Assembly (NCBI GenBank): GCA_949987735.1
Contig: OX465299.1
Coordinates: forward strand, 72,411,654 to 72,475,653
DNA from: Leucophora obtusa
Lineage: Eukaryota > Arthropoda > Insecta > Diptera > Anthomyiidae
Length of the DNA: 64,000 bases
Direction: 5' to 3'
The position numbers were made by a program, and so were the translations under genes. Positions 1-11,725 of the stretch are shown here, piece after piece (position 1 is the first letter of the stretch; each line of letters begins with the position of its first letter). The notes below the pieces were generated by a model that did not search any database, had not been told where the DNA came from, and saw only the letters and a list, made by a program, of their open reading frames with translations.

Positions 1-1086
1 ATTGTATAATTTAAAAAGTACGAAAAGGTATTTTAACAAGGAAGGTATCTCCAAGCTCACTTACCGTGAGAAAAGCAATGGCATATTTGGATTCACCTTG
101 TAGGCATCATTCGATTTTGTTTCGGAAAGAAAATTCTGACAAAGCGTTCCTGAAAAAAAAACGAAAAAAGTAACCAAATGTAAACTCCCTTACTGTAAAC
201 TCCGTAACCAAAATTGTTTGCATCAGATTGCATTAAAAGAATGTTGGTAAATGTTTAAAATATTTTAAAATAACCATAAACAGAGGTGATTCATCTAATA
301 TTTATACGTCAAAAGATGATCCAAATAATAATTTTGCGGCAGATCAAAAAAATTTATCAGTTTTTTACCCTAAACTGCTGGAGCGAAAAACGATTGATTT
401 TGCATTTCATTGGTTTGGAATCGATATTTCGAGCCATTACTGACATTAGTTTGACAAATTAAATATGTTTCACACAATTTAAGAATTGTTTGATCGCGAA
501 ATGTTGTTTTTAATATATTAATTTAATGTACATATTTTGTAACTTCGCAACCGCTGATTAGATTTAAAAAATTTTTTATATTTTTGAAAAGCATTTAAAA
601 GGACCAAAAATACAAAATTAAAAAACAAACAAATTTTTTTCGCGGAATGATTTTGTATTTTTATTTGCGAAACCGCCAATTTGATAAACACAAATTGTAT
701 ATTATTGAAAAGAATGTTGAAAACCCAAATACGAAAAACTAATAAATTGAAGAAAATTCGTACGCAATTTCTTTTGTTATATCTTTTGTTTGTGGAAATG
801 TAAACTCCATTACCATAAAAAACAAGAAAAGATATTATTTGATATCACAGAAATGGTTTCAAGTACTTTTTTGATATAATTTAAAAAACGTTTTCAATCC
901 TTTAATGTGATTCGTTTATTTTTTTCGTAATTTACAAAATATGCTTTTTCATAAAATTTTGTTGGAAAATTACGTAAGTGAACAACGCGAGCAATCGCTT
1001 ATTTCGCAATATACAGTTACGTTTTTACCTTTTAAAAATGTTGATTTATTTCCTTTAAATTAACCGGGTTCTTTTCTATAGCAATC
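1..1086. other. AT-rich DNA without a recognisable gene
   Basis: The sequence is AT-rich with poly-A and poly-T runs. A short phrase about 'taaactcc' recurs a few times (about 182, 200 and 800), but I see no coding frame, no terminal repeats and no RNA gene. Confidence 0.5.
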
Positions 1087-1143
1087 AAAATAACGCACAT
1101 ACTTTATCTTAATATTTGCGAACTGCAGTTTGTAACCAAGCCA
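1087..1143 (+). repeat. Fragment of the DINE-like 153-bp repeat
   Basis: The stretch 'atcttaatatttgcgaactg' followed by 'cagtttgtaaccaagcca' is nearly identical to the first monomer of the DINE-like element at 5130-6097. Only about 55 bp survive, cut off on the right by the foldback that starts at 1146. Confidence 0.75.
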
Positions 1144-1145
1144 AA

Positions 1146-1315
1146 CATGGCGTTGCCATAGGAGGAGGAAATTGACCCCTTGTGACATGTCAGAAGACAA
1201 ATTCTAGGACAGGTTACTGAACTCTCATAAAAAACAAAGTTCAGAGACCTGTCCTGGGATTTGTCTTGTGACATGTCACAAGTGGTCAATTTCCCTCTCC
1301 TATGACAACGCCATG
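1146..1315. repeat. Imperfect foldback (inverted repeat, about 80-bp arms)
   Basis: The left arm runs from 'catggcgttgccatagga' through 'aattgacc', 'ttgtgacatgtca' and 'aggacagg'. The right arm returns the complement ('cctgtcct', 'tgacatgtcaca', 'ggtcaattt') to end at 'cctatgacaacgccatg'. Almost no loop is left, so a transcript would form one long hairpin. It directly abuts the DINE fragment. It looks like a small foldback MITE; no target duplication could be fixed. Confidence 0.7.
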
Positions 1316-1660
1316 TAAAAGTGACCAGTCTATTTCATATAAAGGGGCCAGTTCGGTGACAGTTTGTTAAAATTTCCCGTAGGGTTACGTTAAAAACTGA
1401 GTATGATAGATAGGAAGTTTAACTAATAAAAACAGTAGTTTTTACAGTTTCACAATAGTTTTCAGCACTGTTGTTTTAACTATATTTGTATTTATTTTTA
1501 CTACATTTGTCAGTTGATTTTCAACAGTTAAAAATAACTTCACATTGCAGTTGATCTAAGTTCAAATGTAGTGTACACCTTCATAAATGCAAATGCAATT
1601 ATTTTAACTATCATTTGCATCTGACTTTACCTACATAATTCGCTGAGTGTACCGAAAAAA

Positions 1661-1772
1661 AACTTATGAAAAAGCTTTCCTAGAACTAATGGTTGACAAT
1701 TAATGAATTTCCAAGTATTACCAAGTACTATCATCAGATTATCTTTACAGGGTTCTCTGTAGGTTATAAACC
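1661..1772 (+). repeat. Dispersed repeat S, copy 1
   Basis: This stretch ('aacttatgaaaaagctttcc', 'atggttgacaatta', 'tatcatcagatt', 'ctctgtaggttataa') reappears at 32628-32739 with scattered substitutions. No coding potential or terminal repeat is visible, so the class is unknown. Confidence 0.6.
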
Positions 1773-1885
1773 TGGTATATTTATGAACTTAATGTCAAGC
1801 TCCATATATGAAAAATATGGTTTGCATTTATACAACGTTTAAAAGAAATTTATGAGTTTATATGAAAACCCCTCATGTATATATA

Positions 1886-2859
1886 CCCAAGAAACATTTT
1901 AACGGACTCTCCGGCACGTATGGATTCATGAATCCGGTTTTTACGGCACGTTAACTGTCCGTAAGGTACTTATCCGTCAATGCTTGTACGTATACGGAAC
2001 ATTAACGGACCATATAAATGGATTTTCGAACACAATACGTTTTAACTCCGTATTGGTGTATCCGTTTCCGTACCTTTAAATACGGATTTCATCGGTTTGT
2101 TTACAAAATAAAAAATTTTGTAAAGTCGGTGAAAATATTATTATAATGGGAATATATGGAGAATATGCAATAGAGGGAATTCTTTCTATCACACCATTAA
2201 TCAAACAACATCAAGTAACAAGGTAAGATTTATGAAACTTAATGTTCCACAATGTTTTGTGTATAACATATGAGAATTTGCATCGTGTACACAGTCAATT
2301 AAACCATAACTAATTTATTGTCTCTTTTCCATATAGATGTTGGATTTTACTCCGGGTCCCTAAGCGCTGGATAGATAGGTAAACCGAGCTAGATGTGCTA
2401 AATATTGTAATTATAATTATTAATAATTATTAATGAATTTATACAAAAGAAAAAAAAGTACTTTGTATTGAAAATAATAAACATATGGTCTATTTTTTAA
2501 AAAGAATCGGTAGGATATGGACAAGGAAATACTCCGTTATTACACGACATATCGGTCCGGAAACGGTCCGGCATTGACGGACTTTCAGCGGACTAGTCCG
2601 TTTTTTACATGACATAACGGTCCGTAAACGGTCCGTCATTGACGGACTTTAAACGGACTTGTCCGTTTTTAACACGACATACCGGTCCATAAACGGTCCG
2701 TCATTGACGGATTTTCAACGGATTCGAATCAGTTTCGATGTTCCTTATGTTCCGTTTTCTGGTCCGTATACGGATCCAGAAAATGGTACGTATACGGAGT
2801 TGCATTCCGTTTATGACGGACCGAAAACGGTGCGTAAACGGAACGAATTGTTTGTTGGG
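1886..2859. mobile_element. TA-flanked MITE-like element F with 65-bp tandem repeats
   Basis: The element starts CCCAAGAAACATTTTAACGG and ends with the imperfect complement ('gaattgtttgttggg'), with TA on both sides (1884-1885 and 2860-2861), as in Tc1/mariner-type insertion. The interior is full of short palindromes built on 'cggtccgtaaacgg'. From about 2546 to 2730 a 65-bp unit is repeated almost three times (starts near 2547, 2612 and 2677). Short open frames here only reflect the low stop density of the repeat. Confidence 0.65.
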
Positions 2860-5068
2860 TAAGTTTTTGTATTTAGACAAACTCCCAAGTAAACTGCGCA
2901 TTGAGAATCAACTCAAACATTTACTAGTTGTTTTTGTTTTACAACGAAAATTAATTTTTTTTCAAAAGCTATTACTTTTCTCTATGTTATTGTTGTTACT
3001 CCAACCAAAGTTCCTTTAGTAGTAAAGCAAATATTTGTGTTGTAGTTAAAGTTCAGGCTTTTAGTTCTACTTATAGTTAATTTAACGAAAGCGAATAACT
3101 TTTAGAACGATTACTTGTTATTCTTGTAAAAATTCTTTAAAAAAAATGCTTTAAAATCTTGAAAATTTCAAAGTAGATTCAAATGGGTAGAATCTGATTT
3201 TCAGTTTAAACGAATATTGTATGGAAAAACTAAATTAAATAAATATATTTAATTTATAAAATAAAATAAAAAAAAATAAAATAATTGTTCCATACATAAA
3301 AAATCGCCGGAGTCTGAAAATTCCTCAAGGTGTAATACAAAATTAACAACAAGTAATCTTTTTATAAAAAAAAAAAAAATACCCCAGGACATAGTTCGTA
3401 TTACCAAATATGCAGTCGTTTTTTATTTTATTATTGTGGGTCTAACTTGAAAATATCGAGTTTGTGTCTTAAATCTTTTGTTTTAATTATGAAATCATTC
3501 GAATTACCTTGATATTTTTCCAAAAATAGTAAATGTTTGTGTCAAATTAATGTAATTATAAAAGCATTTGTATCAAACTTACATTAATTTTAAAATTGTA
3601 TACATTTTTGGAAATACTAGGTTAATAGTTTTAACGCATTTTTTTTTTTTTTAATCAAATGAAGTTAATTAATACTCATATTATGACTATTAAAATTCTT
3701 TATAAAAGAAATATTTGAAATAATATTTTATCGTTTCTCCTTATATCAAAGCTTAGTCTTTATAATTAATATATTTTGTACGTGTCTGTTATACACATTC
3801 AATTAAACTCTATATTTAAATTATTTTCCCTGATATAAATACATATAAGTCTGACCACGGAACTTGCTACAAAACCTGTTAATAAAATTTATGAATTTAG
3901 TTTTATTATCAGTTGGTATTGATGAAAAGTTGTCTGCTACTTACTTACCAATAATAAAAAAAAATAATAAGAACACTCACGAGTGTGTGATTGCAAAAAT
4001 CGATTACTTTATACTAAATAAGTTTTCAGTTCCACATTTTTTTTTCTCTATTTAATTCATTGATTATCTGGTGGCCCATCTATGTTTGTTTTTACATAAA
4101 TTTAAGGATTATATGATTATATTAACCGGTATGTGGTAGATCATGTCGTTTTGTTGATAAATAAATATTGTTTTTGTATTTTTATATGCACTTAATTCCA
4201 ATGGAAAGTTAAAAAACCTCCTGGTAAACCACAATCTTAACAGTTGTTATAAATTAAATCCCAATGCAAAAGTGATCTTCGGATTTTGAATCATAACCGA
4301 GTTTAAGTTGGTTTACTCAGTTTTGTTGTGAAATGCTATAACATTGTTGCAATATTATGCTTCTTCAACTAGGAATCGCATTATGATTTGGACATTTTTG
4401 ACATTTTAATATGCTACTGATGAATTATTACTAATGACTGTTATTATCTTTGTTGTTGATTAAATATGTAAGTTTAGTGATAATAATAATATTTTTGATA
4501 AATTACCTTGATGATTAGAGTTTGTTTTACTTCCACACATGTTTAAGGAGGGTATTGACTATAGAAAAAACAAAGTTATGTGCTCCAAGAATTTCAATAA
4601 AAAATTCGAAGAAATAAAATTATCACATTTTTTTTTTTTGTAAAATATATTTTAGTTTCAATATTCTATAGCCTAAATTGATTTGTCACTGCCGAGAAAT
4701 TAGAAAATTTTCTAAATAAAGAAGAGCTATCTTTAAACTAAACTCAATAAGAAATTTTTAAAAATATTGTGTAGTCTTCGCGAAAGAAACAAGAACAAAT
4801 TTTGACAGCACTGCCACAGTTTACTGGCACTGTGAGTATCTGGATTGGGTTTATGCGTTAAATTTGTTTATAAAATTTTGTTAACTTGTTTGTATTAAAA
4901 ATATTACATACATATATCGCATAATACGGAGGAATAAAAAGATAAAAACCATATACAAAGGTGCTAGAATTGTACCAATCTTTGAAGAAAAGCCAATGAC
5001 GATTTCTGGATGGATGACGAAGGCACGTCATATGAGCAGGCACTGATGGCTTTATATTTATCAGACCT
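2860..5068. other. AT-rich DNA without a recognisable gene
   Basis: Long A/T runs and no coding frame above background. A slightly GC-richer patch at 4800-5045 has no recognisable content. Short open frames at 3864-4055 and 4858-5043 have no domain signature. Confidence 0.5.
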
Positions 5069-6390
5069 GGGGTTAATCATTACATTTTGTAATTAATTAC
5101 ACATGCAATTACATGTAATTGTAATTGAAAACGAGTAAAAAGGTTAAAGTCGGGCATGCCGACTATACAATACCCTACACCAGTCTGGTTAAAAGCCAAC
5201 TAATGTTTGGATCCGAAATTCGAATGGGTTAAAATGAGGCTTGTGTCAAAATTTTCTATAATTTCATTAAAATATCTTAATATTTGCGACCTGCAGTTTG
5301 TAACCAAGCCAATTTTAGGGGGGACCCTTATATGGGCACTAGTTCTAAACATGGACCGATGTTCACCAAAATCAATAGGCTTCGTCCTTGGGCCAACATA
5401 GGTCTATGTACCAAATTTCATCAAAATATCTTAATATTTGCGACCTGCAGCGTATAAACAGTATAATTTTGGTAGTACCCTTATATGAGCACTAGGTCTA
5501 AACATGGACCGATGTTTACCAAAATCAATAGGCTGCGTTATTGGGCCAATATAGGTCTGTGTACCAAATTTTATCAAAATATCTTATTACTTGCGACCTG
5601 CAGCGTATAAACAGTATAATTTTGGTAGGACCCTTATATGGGCACTAGGTGTAAACATAGACCGATATTCACCAAAATCAATAGGCTGCGTTATTGGGCC
5701 AATATAGGTCTCTGTACCAAATTTCATCAAAATATCTTAATATTTACGACCTGCAGCGTATAAACAGTATAATTTTGGTAGGACCCTTATATGGGCACTA
5801 GGTCTAAACATGGACCGATGTTCACCAAAATCAAACCTTGGGCCAACATAGGTCTGCGTACAAAATTTCATCAAAATATCTTAATATTTGCGACCTGTAG
5901 AGTGCGCACAAGATTGCATGGACAGACAGACAGACGGACGGACGGACGGACAGACGGACATCGTTAAATCGAAATAAAAAAAAATTCTGAACCGATCGGT
6001 ATACTATAAGGTGGGTCTACGACCAATATTTTTTGGTGTTACAAACATCAGCACAAACTTATAATACCCTGACCACATAGTGGTGTAGGGTATAAAAACT
6101 CAATTACAATTACATATTATATATAATTGTAATTTTAAAAAGAACAATTACAATTACATGTAATTGAAAATTTTCAATTACAAATTACATGTAATTGTAA
6201 TTGAAAAATGACAAAAAGCACAAGTTAGGGGCCAATCCAACATGACGTATTCTTTTTATAGTTAGCCACGTCTATCCCAAACACTTTTTAGTTCTAAATG
6301 TAATTGAAAATGTAATTGAAATTGGTGATTGATATCACTTTCAATTACAATTACTTGTAATTTGTAATTGTAGATGCGGGATCTAACCGT
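5069..6390. repeat. 'caattacatgtaattg' palindromic repeat island split by a DINE-like element
   Basis: On both sides of the DINE-like element (5069-5129 and 6098-6372) the DNA consists of repeated 'caattaca' and 'tgtaattg' motifs that pair with each other. This looks like one palindromic low-complexity element into which the DINE-like copy inserted. A block at 6215-6300 ('ggggccaatccaacatgacg') is unrelated. The outer boundaries are uncertain. Confidence 0.55.
5130..6097 (+). mobile_element. DINE-1-like element, copy 1
   Basis: It begins 'acgagtaaaaaggttaaagt' and carries the inner pair 'ataccctacacca' (5170s) and 'tggtgtagggtat' at its two ends. About four 153-bp tandem monomers have anchor 'atcaa' at 5371, 5524, 5677 and 5830. 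A (GACG/GACA) microsatellite lies at 5928-5962, followed by 'gccgatcggtatac'-type sequence. Microsatellite plus internal tandem repeats plus lack of an obvious target duplication resembles the DINE-1/INE-1 (Helentron-related, non-autonomous) elements of flies. That assignment is inferred from architecture. Confidence 0.75.
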
Positions 6391-6410
6391 GCCTCTCCGC
6401 AGGCACTAGC

Positions 6411-6842
6411 TCACACATACGCGGATAGCGAAAATCTCCGCCTGAAGGACGGAGGAGTACTTACACATTGGTTGAGTACGTTGGAATCTGGTTCCAAGGA
6501 CACCTGCCCCGTGTCAGCATTAGCCTGTTTCGAGCCATCAGTGAACCATAATTGAGCCCCCTCTTCAGGCTTCCAGGATTGGCTGGTCCACATATCCCTG
6601 TCAAATGACATAATGTCAAAATTCCTTACGAAAATCTGCTCCGGGATCATAAAGATTGGGTCGTCCATATAGATCCCGGTAGTCCTCATGTGACCCTTTA
6701 GGTCCTCGCTCCTCATTTCCCCGATCCCCCGGAGACGAAGAGAACCTATGCTTGCAGCCTTCTTCATGGAAATGTGTAATGGTGGAATGCCCAACATGGT
6801 CTTAATGGCATCCGCCGGCCCCCTTAGTGGCAGTACACACAA
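6411..6842 (-). pseudogene. Truncated RNase H domain start of the non-LTR ORF2
   Basis: This 143-codon open frame carries 'LWFTDGSKQANADTG', the first catalytic motif (TDGS) of the retroelement RNase H domain, which removes RNA from the RNA-DNA hybrid. After about 30 more residues the retroelement similarity fades, and the frame ends at the junction with the AT-palindrome island, so the remaining RNase H motifs are missing. A C-terminal RNase H relic of a related element lies at 57545-58330 on the other strand. Confidence 0.75.
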
Positions 6843-6852
6843 GCCGATACAG

Positions 6853-7860
6853 CTACTTTAGCGTATCCCTTGCCATTGACTGCTCAACCTTTGGCCACCA
6901 TGCTAAGGCAGCATGCGTAATCATAGGTTTCACAACGGTGTCGAATGACCAGTAGACCATGTCTGGTCTTAGACCCCATATTTTCCCAACGAGCCTCTGA
7001 CAGGCCCTGGTGGCCTTCTTGGTCACGGAGTCGAGATGATCATTCCACGTAAGAGATTTATCTAGAGTCACCCCTAAATATTTCACACTATCCGAGAAGC
7101 CTATCGTTTTTTCCCCAACAATAGGTTCGGTCAGGTTGACGCTATTGTGAACGCTATCAGGTTCGTCTTCGTCGTGTTGATAGTCAACCCTTTTTCCCGA
7201 TACCATGAGTGAGTAAAGTTCAGAGCCTGCTGCATACGATCAGAGATGGCCTTGTCATCTCAGCCGACAACGGAGATGAGAAGATCATCGTCGTAGCCAT
7301 AGGTCCTGAAGCCCAGGTCGTTCAGACCCCCAAGCAACTCATCAATGACCAGTGTCCATAGTAAAGGCGACAGTACATCGCCCTGAGGACATACTCTGGT
7401 CGCATTCACGGTCCTACTAATAGACCCTATACCGAACGTGATTTCCCTAGAGTTGAGCATCTCCAATGTCCAATTTATAATCATTGGAGAGATGCCCTTT
7501 CTTAACATAGACAGCCCGATCGCATCGTAGGAAGTGCTGTAAAAAGCGCCCTGTATAGCAATAAAAGCACAAAGGGCAATGTTTCTTGCCTCCAGTGCCT
7601 TCTCACGTGACAACATGATGGACAGCACTTTCGGTAGACTTACCCCGTTAATACGCGAATTGAAGCTCGTGTATCGGTTTACGCCTGAGGTACGTGTGCC
7701 TATATAGTCGTCCAAAACTTTCTCCATTGTTTTAAGAAGAAAAGAGCTGAGGCTAATTGGTCTATACGATTCAGGCAGCTGTTCGGATTTCCCCCTCGCC
7801 TTTTTAATAAAGACCTCTTTAACCTCCTCCAATTCGTCGGTACATGACCCAACAAAGGAC
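6853..7860 (-). pseudogene. Reverse transcriptase and thumb of the non-LTR ORF2 (broken)
   Basis: Residues read from about 7840 downward include 'YRPISLSSFLLKTMEK' (RT motif 1/2), 'CAFIAIQGAFYSTSYDA' (the usual D-I-x-G-A-F-D block, degraded) and 'PQGDVLSPLLW' (motif 4). The catalytic box reads Y-G-Y-D-D-D-L instead of the usual Y-A-D-D. A stop and frameshift at about 7210-7260 separate this from the next block (7206-6853), which reads 'VKYLGVTLDKSLTWNDH' and 'KIWGLRPDMVYW', the conserved thumb region. In an intact element this enzyme copies the RNA at the nicked target. The copy is inactive. Confidence 0.85.
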
Positions 7861-8182
7861 TGGATCTAAATATCCTAACCAGTTATGGGGCTATTATATC
7901 CACCCCCCTCTGCATCATACACGGATAGATGCCATCGGGGCCCGGCGACTTAAAGGACGAAAATCCATTTCTCGCCCGTTTCACTCTGTCCTCTCGAAAG
8001 ACGGCACCAGTTAGGCGTACATACCTCCCTGTCAGGTTTGGGATTCTTTGAATCGCAACAGACCTGCGGAAGGCTTCACAGCCTGGGAAGTGCGTGTCTC
8101 ACAATAGGTCACAGGTTTCCTCAGGAGATCCAGTGTAGGAACCGTCGGGTCTCCTGAGAGTGCAAAGACCATTCGTGTGATT

Positions 8183-9306
8183 CTATGAAAGGGCCTTCTG
8201 AAGTGGCTCAGTTTCCGGAAGATCAGAGATCTTCTCACAGTAGCTGCGCCACGTGGACTTTTTGGATCTAGGTAATTCGCTATTGTATCCAGTTAGAGCC
8301 GTCTTGTAGGTGACCCAGTCACCTGATTCCTTGGCCTTGTTGAATAGTCTCCTGGCCCCCCTTTTGAGCTTATCCGGACCATCGATCCACCGTAGAACGT
8401 CCCTTTTCACCCTCCTGGTCCTTTGAGGACAGCTCGCAAAGTAAGCAGAAGTTAAACTCGATTGAATCTCAAATGCCTCATAATCAATCTCATCTGGACT
8501 CAGAATGAGCCCGTTAGAGAGATTGGCATCGCTTTCGAAATGATAACAGAATTTCACCCTGTTTGTGCGTCTAGGATTACGATATTTATGGCACGAGTCC
8601 AGCACACTAACAACATCAAAGACCAGGTGTTGATGATCAGACATTGATAGTTCGCTGGATATATGCCAGTTAGAGATGGCGAAAGAAAGGTTAGAACTAG
8701 TAAGAGTGAGGTCCAACACCTCTGACCTAATAGCATTCCTAAACGTCGGTTCGTTACCCCTATTTGCTATGTTTATACCATTACTACATACAAATTCAAG
8801 CTGCTAATCACCTTATTTATTGACATTGGTACTTCCCCATGTTGTGTGATGAGCGTTGGCATCACAGCAGAGGATCCAAGTCAGACCCCTCACTCGGCAA
8901 TATTCCGCGAAGGCCGAGACCTCAGCGGTTGGTGCGGCGTCGCTGTCGCCAGGCAAATACGCAGAGACCAACATCACCTCGTGCTCCCCAGACAAGGAAG
9001 GCACTTTTGCCCAGATCGCAACCAGGTCTCCCAATATAAACTCTGGAATTGGAAGAAGTGTTAGGTTGCTCCTCACAAGGATGGCCGCCGTAGGCCGACT
9101 GTATTTGGAATCATATATCAACCTACCATGGTTCACGTTTAGCCCTTAATGGCTCCATTGTGCACCAACGGCTCCTGAATGAACTACTTCCAAAGTTTCG
9201 ACGGTGAACCTTCTGTTGGCAACATCAGATGCCGCTTTGGTATGGTGAAGGTTCACTTGTAAGCAACTGAGGTGCTGCCCCTTGTAGCAGTCATCACTTG
9301 CGAGCA
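8183..9306 (-). pseudogene. Endonuclease part of the non-LTR ORF2 (broken)
   Basis: The minus-strand frame around 9290-9240 reads LQVNLHHTKAASD, the typical N-terminal block of the apurinic-type endonuclease of R1/I-like elements, which nicks target DNA. The block at 9136-8813 contains a region ending in CDANAHHTTWGS, matching the conserved 'CDANAHH..WGS' endonuclease motif. The block at 8719-8183 begins with the C-terminal 'LDLTL' and has a SDHQHLVFDV stretch, where the conserved SDH catalytic motif is visible. The frame changes between blocks, and the stop in the 9140-9160 region breaks the ORF. Confidence 0.8.
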
Positions 9307-9666
9307 AGTTTGGCAGCACGCATTGCCACCTTTCTGCCCCGATTTGTGTTCAGCAGAGCAGCTTCCTCTGTCGAGCAATTGACACATAACTAACAACTGA
9401 AGAGTCTTTGGGTAAGACGAAACTCCGGCGGTCTGTTGATTCCCTTATGTATGTTAAATTTTTCAATAAAAATGTTTTCTTCTTCTTCTCCCTATAAATC
9501 AGCTTTAGAAAAAAAAATTATTTAGTAATTAATTCAAATATTAATTACGATTTGTCCTTTGCGAGGGTTACAGACAATTAACTAAAAAATAAGTCTTATT
9601 TTTGCTGTTCCTATCTCACTAATATTTATCAAAAATAACACAGGATGACAAAACCCTAACATTTAA

Positions 9667-10878
9667 AATGGCGTACTTTATCTTTCGATTTTAGGTACAG
9701 ATTTTCCGCGAAATGACTTTAGAGTTAAAGGTTTCCCATTTAGTTTTTTATATATAACAATTTTCAATTGTAATCGATATCAATTTTTTGTGGTGAAATG
9801 TAGGCAAAGGACCTGTATTCATATTTAGGGTTAACATTCGATGCACAAAACCTGATATTAAAACCACTTTCCGCGTTTTATATGGATTTTTATTTTATTA
9901 TATTATTTTATTTTTATATCGTTTTAGCCAAGGTTGGTTACCGTTATCGTTATAATACCGTTATCGCTAAAATACCGTTTCAAATTGAATACCGTTACCG
10001 TTATCGATGCCTCTAAAAAAATTTACAAATACCGTTATCGTTACCGATACCGTTATTTTTAAGGGTAGTTACCGGTATTTTACCGGTATTTATTATTTTA
10101 TATAAAAATTACAATTTTTATTTTTTATTTTATAATCTTGAGTGTTTTTTTACAAAAAATTTATAGATAATAATTTTACTTATTAAAACTACCAGTATTG
10201 AATTTATAGCTTAAAATCTGTATTTTCAGTATTTAAAATTAAAAATATGCCATGTTTTTACTTGTTTTTATATGTTTTTAACATAATTGTTAATACCGGT
10301 ACGTATCGGTATTGCTGTTTCGATAACGGTATACCGTTACCTAAACAGTCTTAAATACCATTACCTTTACCGTTACCTAAACAAACGAAATCTGATACCG
10401 TTACCGTTATCCTTACCGTTATTCGTTTCGGTAACCAACCTTGGTTTTAGCCAATTGCCCTTAATAAATGTTATGGCTTAGTAAAGAAACAATTAAGAGG
10501 AAAATATTTCAACAAAAAAATGTGTTCATCTATACACAGTGGCGTATACGTTAACATCGCGATTTTTGAAAAAATTTATATGGCAGCATAGCTTTCCAAG
10601 TTGTCCCCAAAGTCTAACTTTTAGTATAATATGGGGTCACCTCTAAAAATTGTTCTTTGCAATATTTCAAGCAAAACAGTTTCCATTTGCAAAAAAAGTG
10701 CTTCAAATGTTAACCCTAAATAAAAATACAGGTCCTTTGCTTACATTTCACTACAAAAAATTTATATTCATTGCATTTGAAAATTTTTGTATATAAAAAA
10801 TTAAATGGAAAACCGCTAAACTCTAAAGGCATTTCGTGGAAAATCCGTAACTTAGATAGAAAAATAAAATACGCCATT
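9667..10878. mobile_element. Foldback element U (about 190-bp arms) split by a hAT MITE
   Basis: The left arm (9667 to about 9850) and right arm (about 10690-10878) are complementary: 'atggcgtacttta' at the left end returns as 'taaaatacgccat' at the right end, and 'caaaggacctgtat' returns as 'atacaggtcctttg'. Between the arms lies the complete MITE C1 (9929-10443). The flanks look like pieces of the H repeat family. No coding sequence. Confidence 0.75.
9929..10443. mobile_element. hAT-type MITE C, copy 1, with 8-bp target duplication
   Basis: The ends are perfect inverted repeats (CAAGGTTGGTTACCG and its complement CGGTAACCAACCTTG). The element is flanked by the identical 8-mer GTTTTAGC at 9921-9928 and 10444-10451. 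The interior is mainly runs of 'taccgttatcg' and 'ccgttaccg' with an AT-rich core. An 8-bp duplication suggests mobilisation by a hAT transposase. Short open frames in it are repeat artefacts. Confidence 0.88.
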
Positions 10879-10899
10879 GTAATCAGAAATATATAGAAC

Positions 10900-11038
10900 T
10901 GAATGCCAGATTTCTATTAATTCTTTTGTGTCATGCAGTGTAATCTGTTAATTTCAGCAGTTTTTCTGCAAGGTAACTTTCTAACTAATTGTTAGTAGTT
11001 CTAACAAAAATTATTACAGACTTTTTCTATTAGTGTAG
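10900..11038. repeat. Fragment of MITE family H
   Basis: 'ttaatttcagcagtttttct' and 'gttagtagttctaac' leading to 'tttttctattagtgta' match the right end of the H copies at 17314-17936 and 24359-25063. The matching left part may be at 9575-9650 ('gctgttcctatctcactaat'), which would make this an H copy interrupted by element U. Confidence 0.6.
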
Positions 11039-11658
11039 TTGCCATATATAGGTCCTATCTGAGCTGGAATGTATTGATCTCGAATAGTATTACCTAACCA
11101 AATTGATTTTAAGCGATTTATTGCGTATGACTTGTACAATTTTATTCATTATTCTAATAGATCTCATTTCGTGTAAAAACCCGAGATGAACTTTGACTCA
11201 GTTTCTGCACGTTCTTTTGCAATAGCGTTTTTAACGCCGAAAAGTTCAAAAAATTACGAAAATGTTGTTGTACTTTCGTGGTTTTTTGATTCCTTGGTAT
11301 AAAATTATTGAATGCTTCGTACCAATTCGGACTCGGCCTGACCTTGCTAGGAAATTATTTAAAAGCATTGGGTTTTCTGAGATAAACCCAAAATGACGAA
11401 AACTTCACGATCGCCATTTTGCGCTTTTCTCAGTAACTGTGCAGCCGAACAGAAACTAGAATAGCTGGCCCCATAGTCCCATTTAAATGCGGAACTGGAG
11501 GGTTTCCTGTATATCGCATGCTTAATAATTACCAGTAATCGCATTGTATTTTTTTTTTTTGCTATTTAGTAAATTTGTCGTTCTGATAAGGTGCAATACA
11601 AAAAATTTACAAAATATAAATAACGTTTATTTAATATGACATGTTTTCATATGTAGAC
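11039..11658. other. No recognised feature
   Basis: Mixed-composition DNA upstream of the fibrinogen-related gene. Short open frames are present but none shows a domain. Any enhancer or promoter-proximal sites of the downstream gene would lie here, but I cannot identify them. Confidence 0.4.
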
Positions 11659-11710
11659 TATAAAAAGGCTAAAACTGGGTTATTTCATTTTATTTTTAAA
11701 TCAGCATCAT
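11659..11710 (+). promoter_or_regulatory. Candidate core promoter of the fibrinogen-related gene
   Basis: A TATA box (TATAAAAA, 11659-11666) is followed 34-42 bp later by an initiator-like TCAGCATCAT (from 11701), and the ATG at 11726 follows closely. This spacing fits a short 5' leader of a secreted-protein gene. It is a sequence-pattern call only. Confidence 0.55.
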
Positions 11711-11725
11711 TGGACTGTTTAAAAA

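Larger units (their letters stand above)
6411..9310 (-). mobile_element. Degenerate non-LTR retrotransposon (R1/LOA/I-like), ORF2
   Basis: Read on the minus strand, the order is endonuclease, linker, reverse transcriptase, thumb, then the start of RNase H, which is the ORF2 order of R1/LOA/I-type elements. GC content is clearly higher than in the surroundings, as expected for a relatively recent insert. Stops and frameshifts separate the blocks, and the element is cut in RNase H at 6411, where the AT palindrome repeat begins. Upstream sequence to about 9480 may hold the end of ORF1, but no zinc knuckle was clear. It is dead. Confidence 0.85.

Noticed and set aside
8839..9149. Three overlapping plus-strand open frames
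   Set aside because: They are antisense shadows of the endonuclease region of the minus-strand non-LTR element, which has clear conserved motifs.
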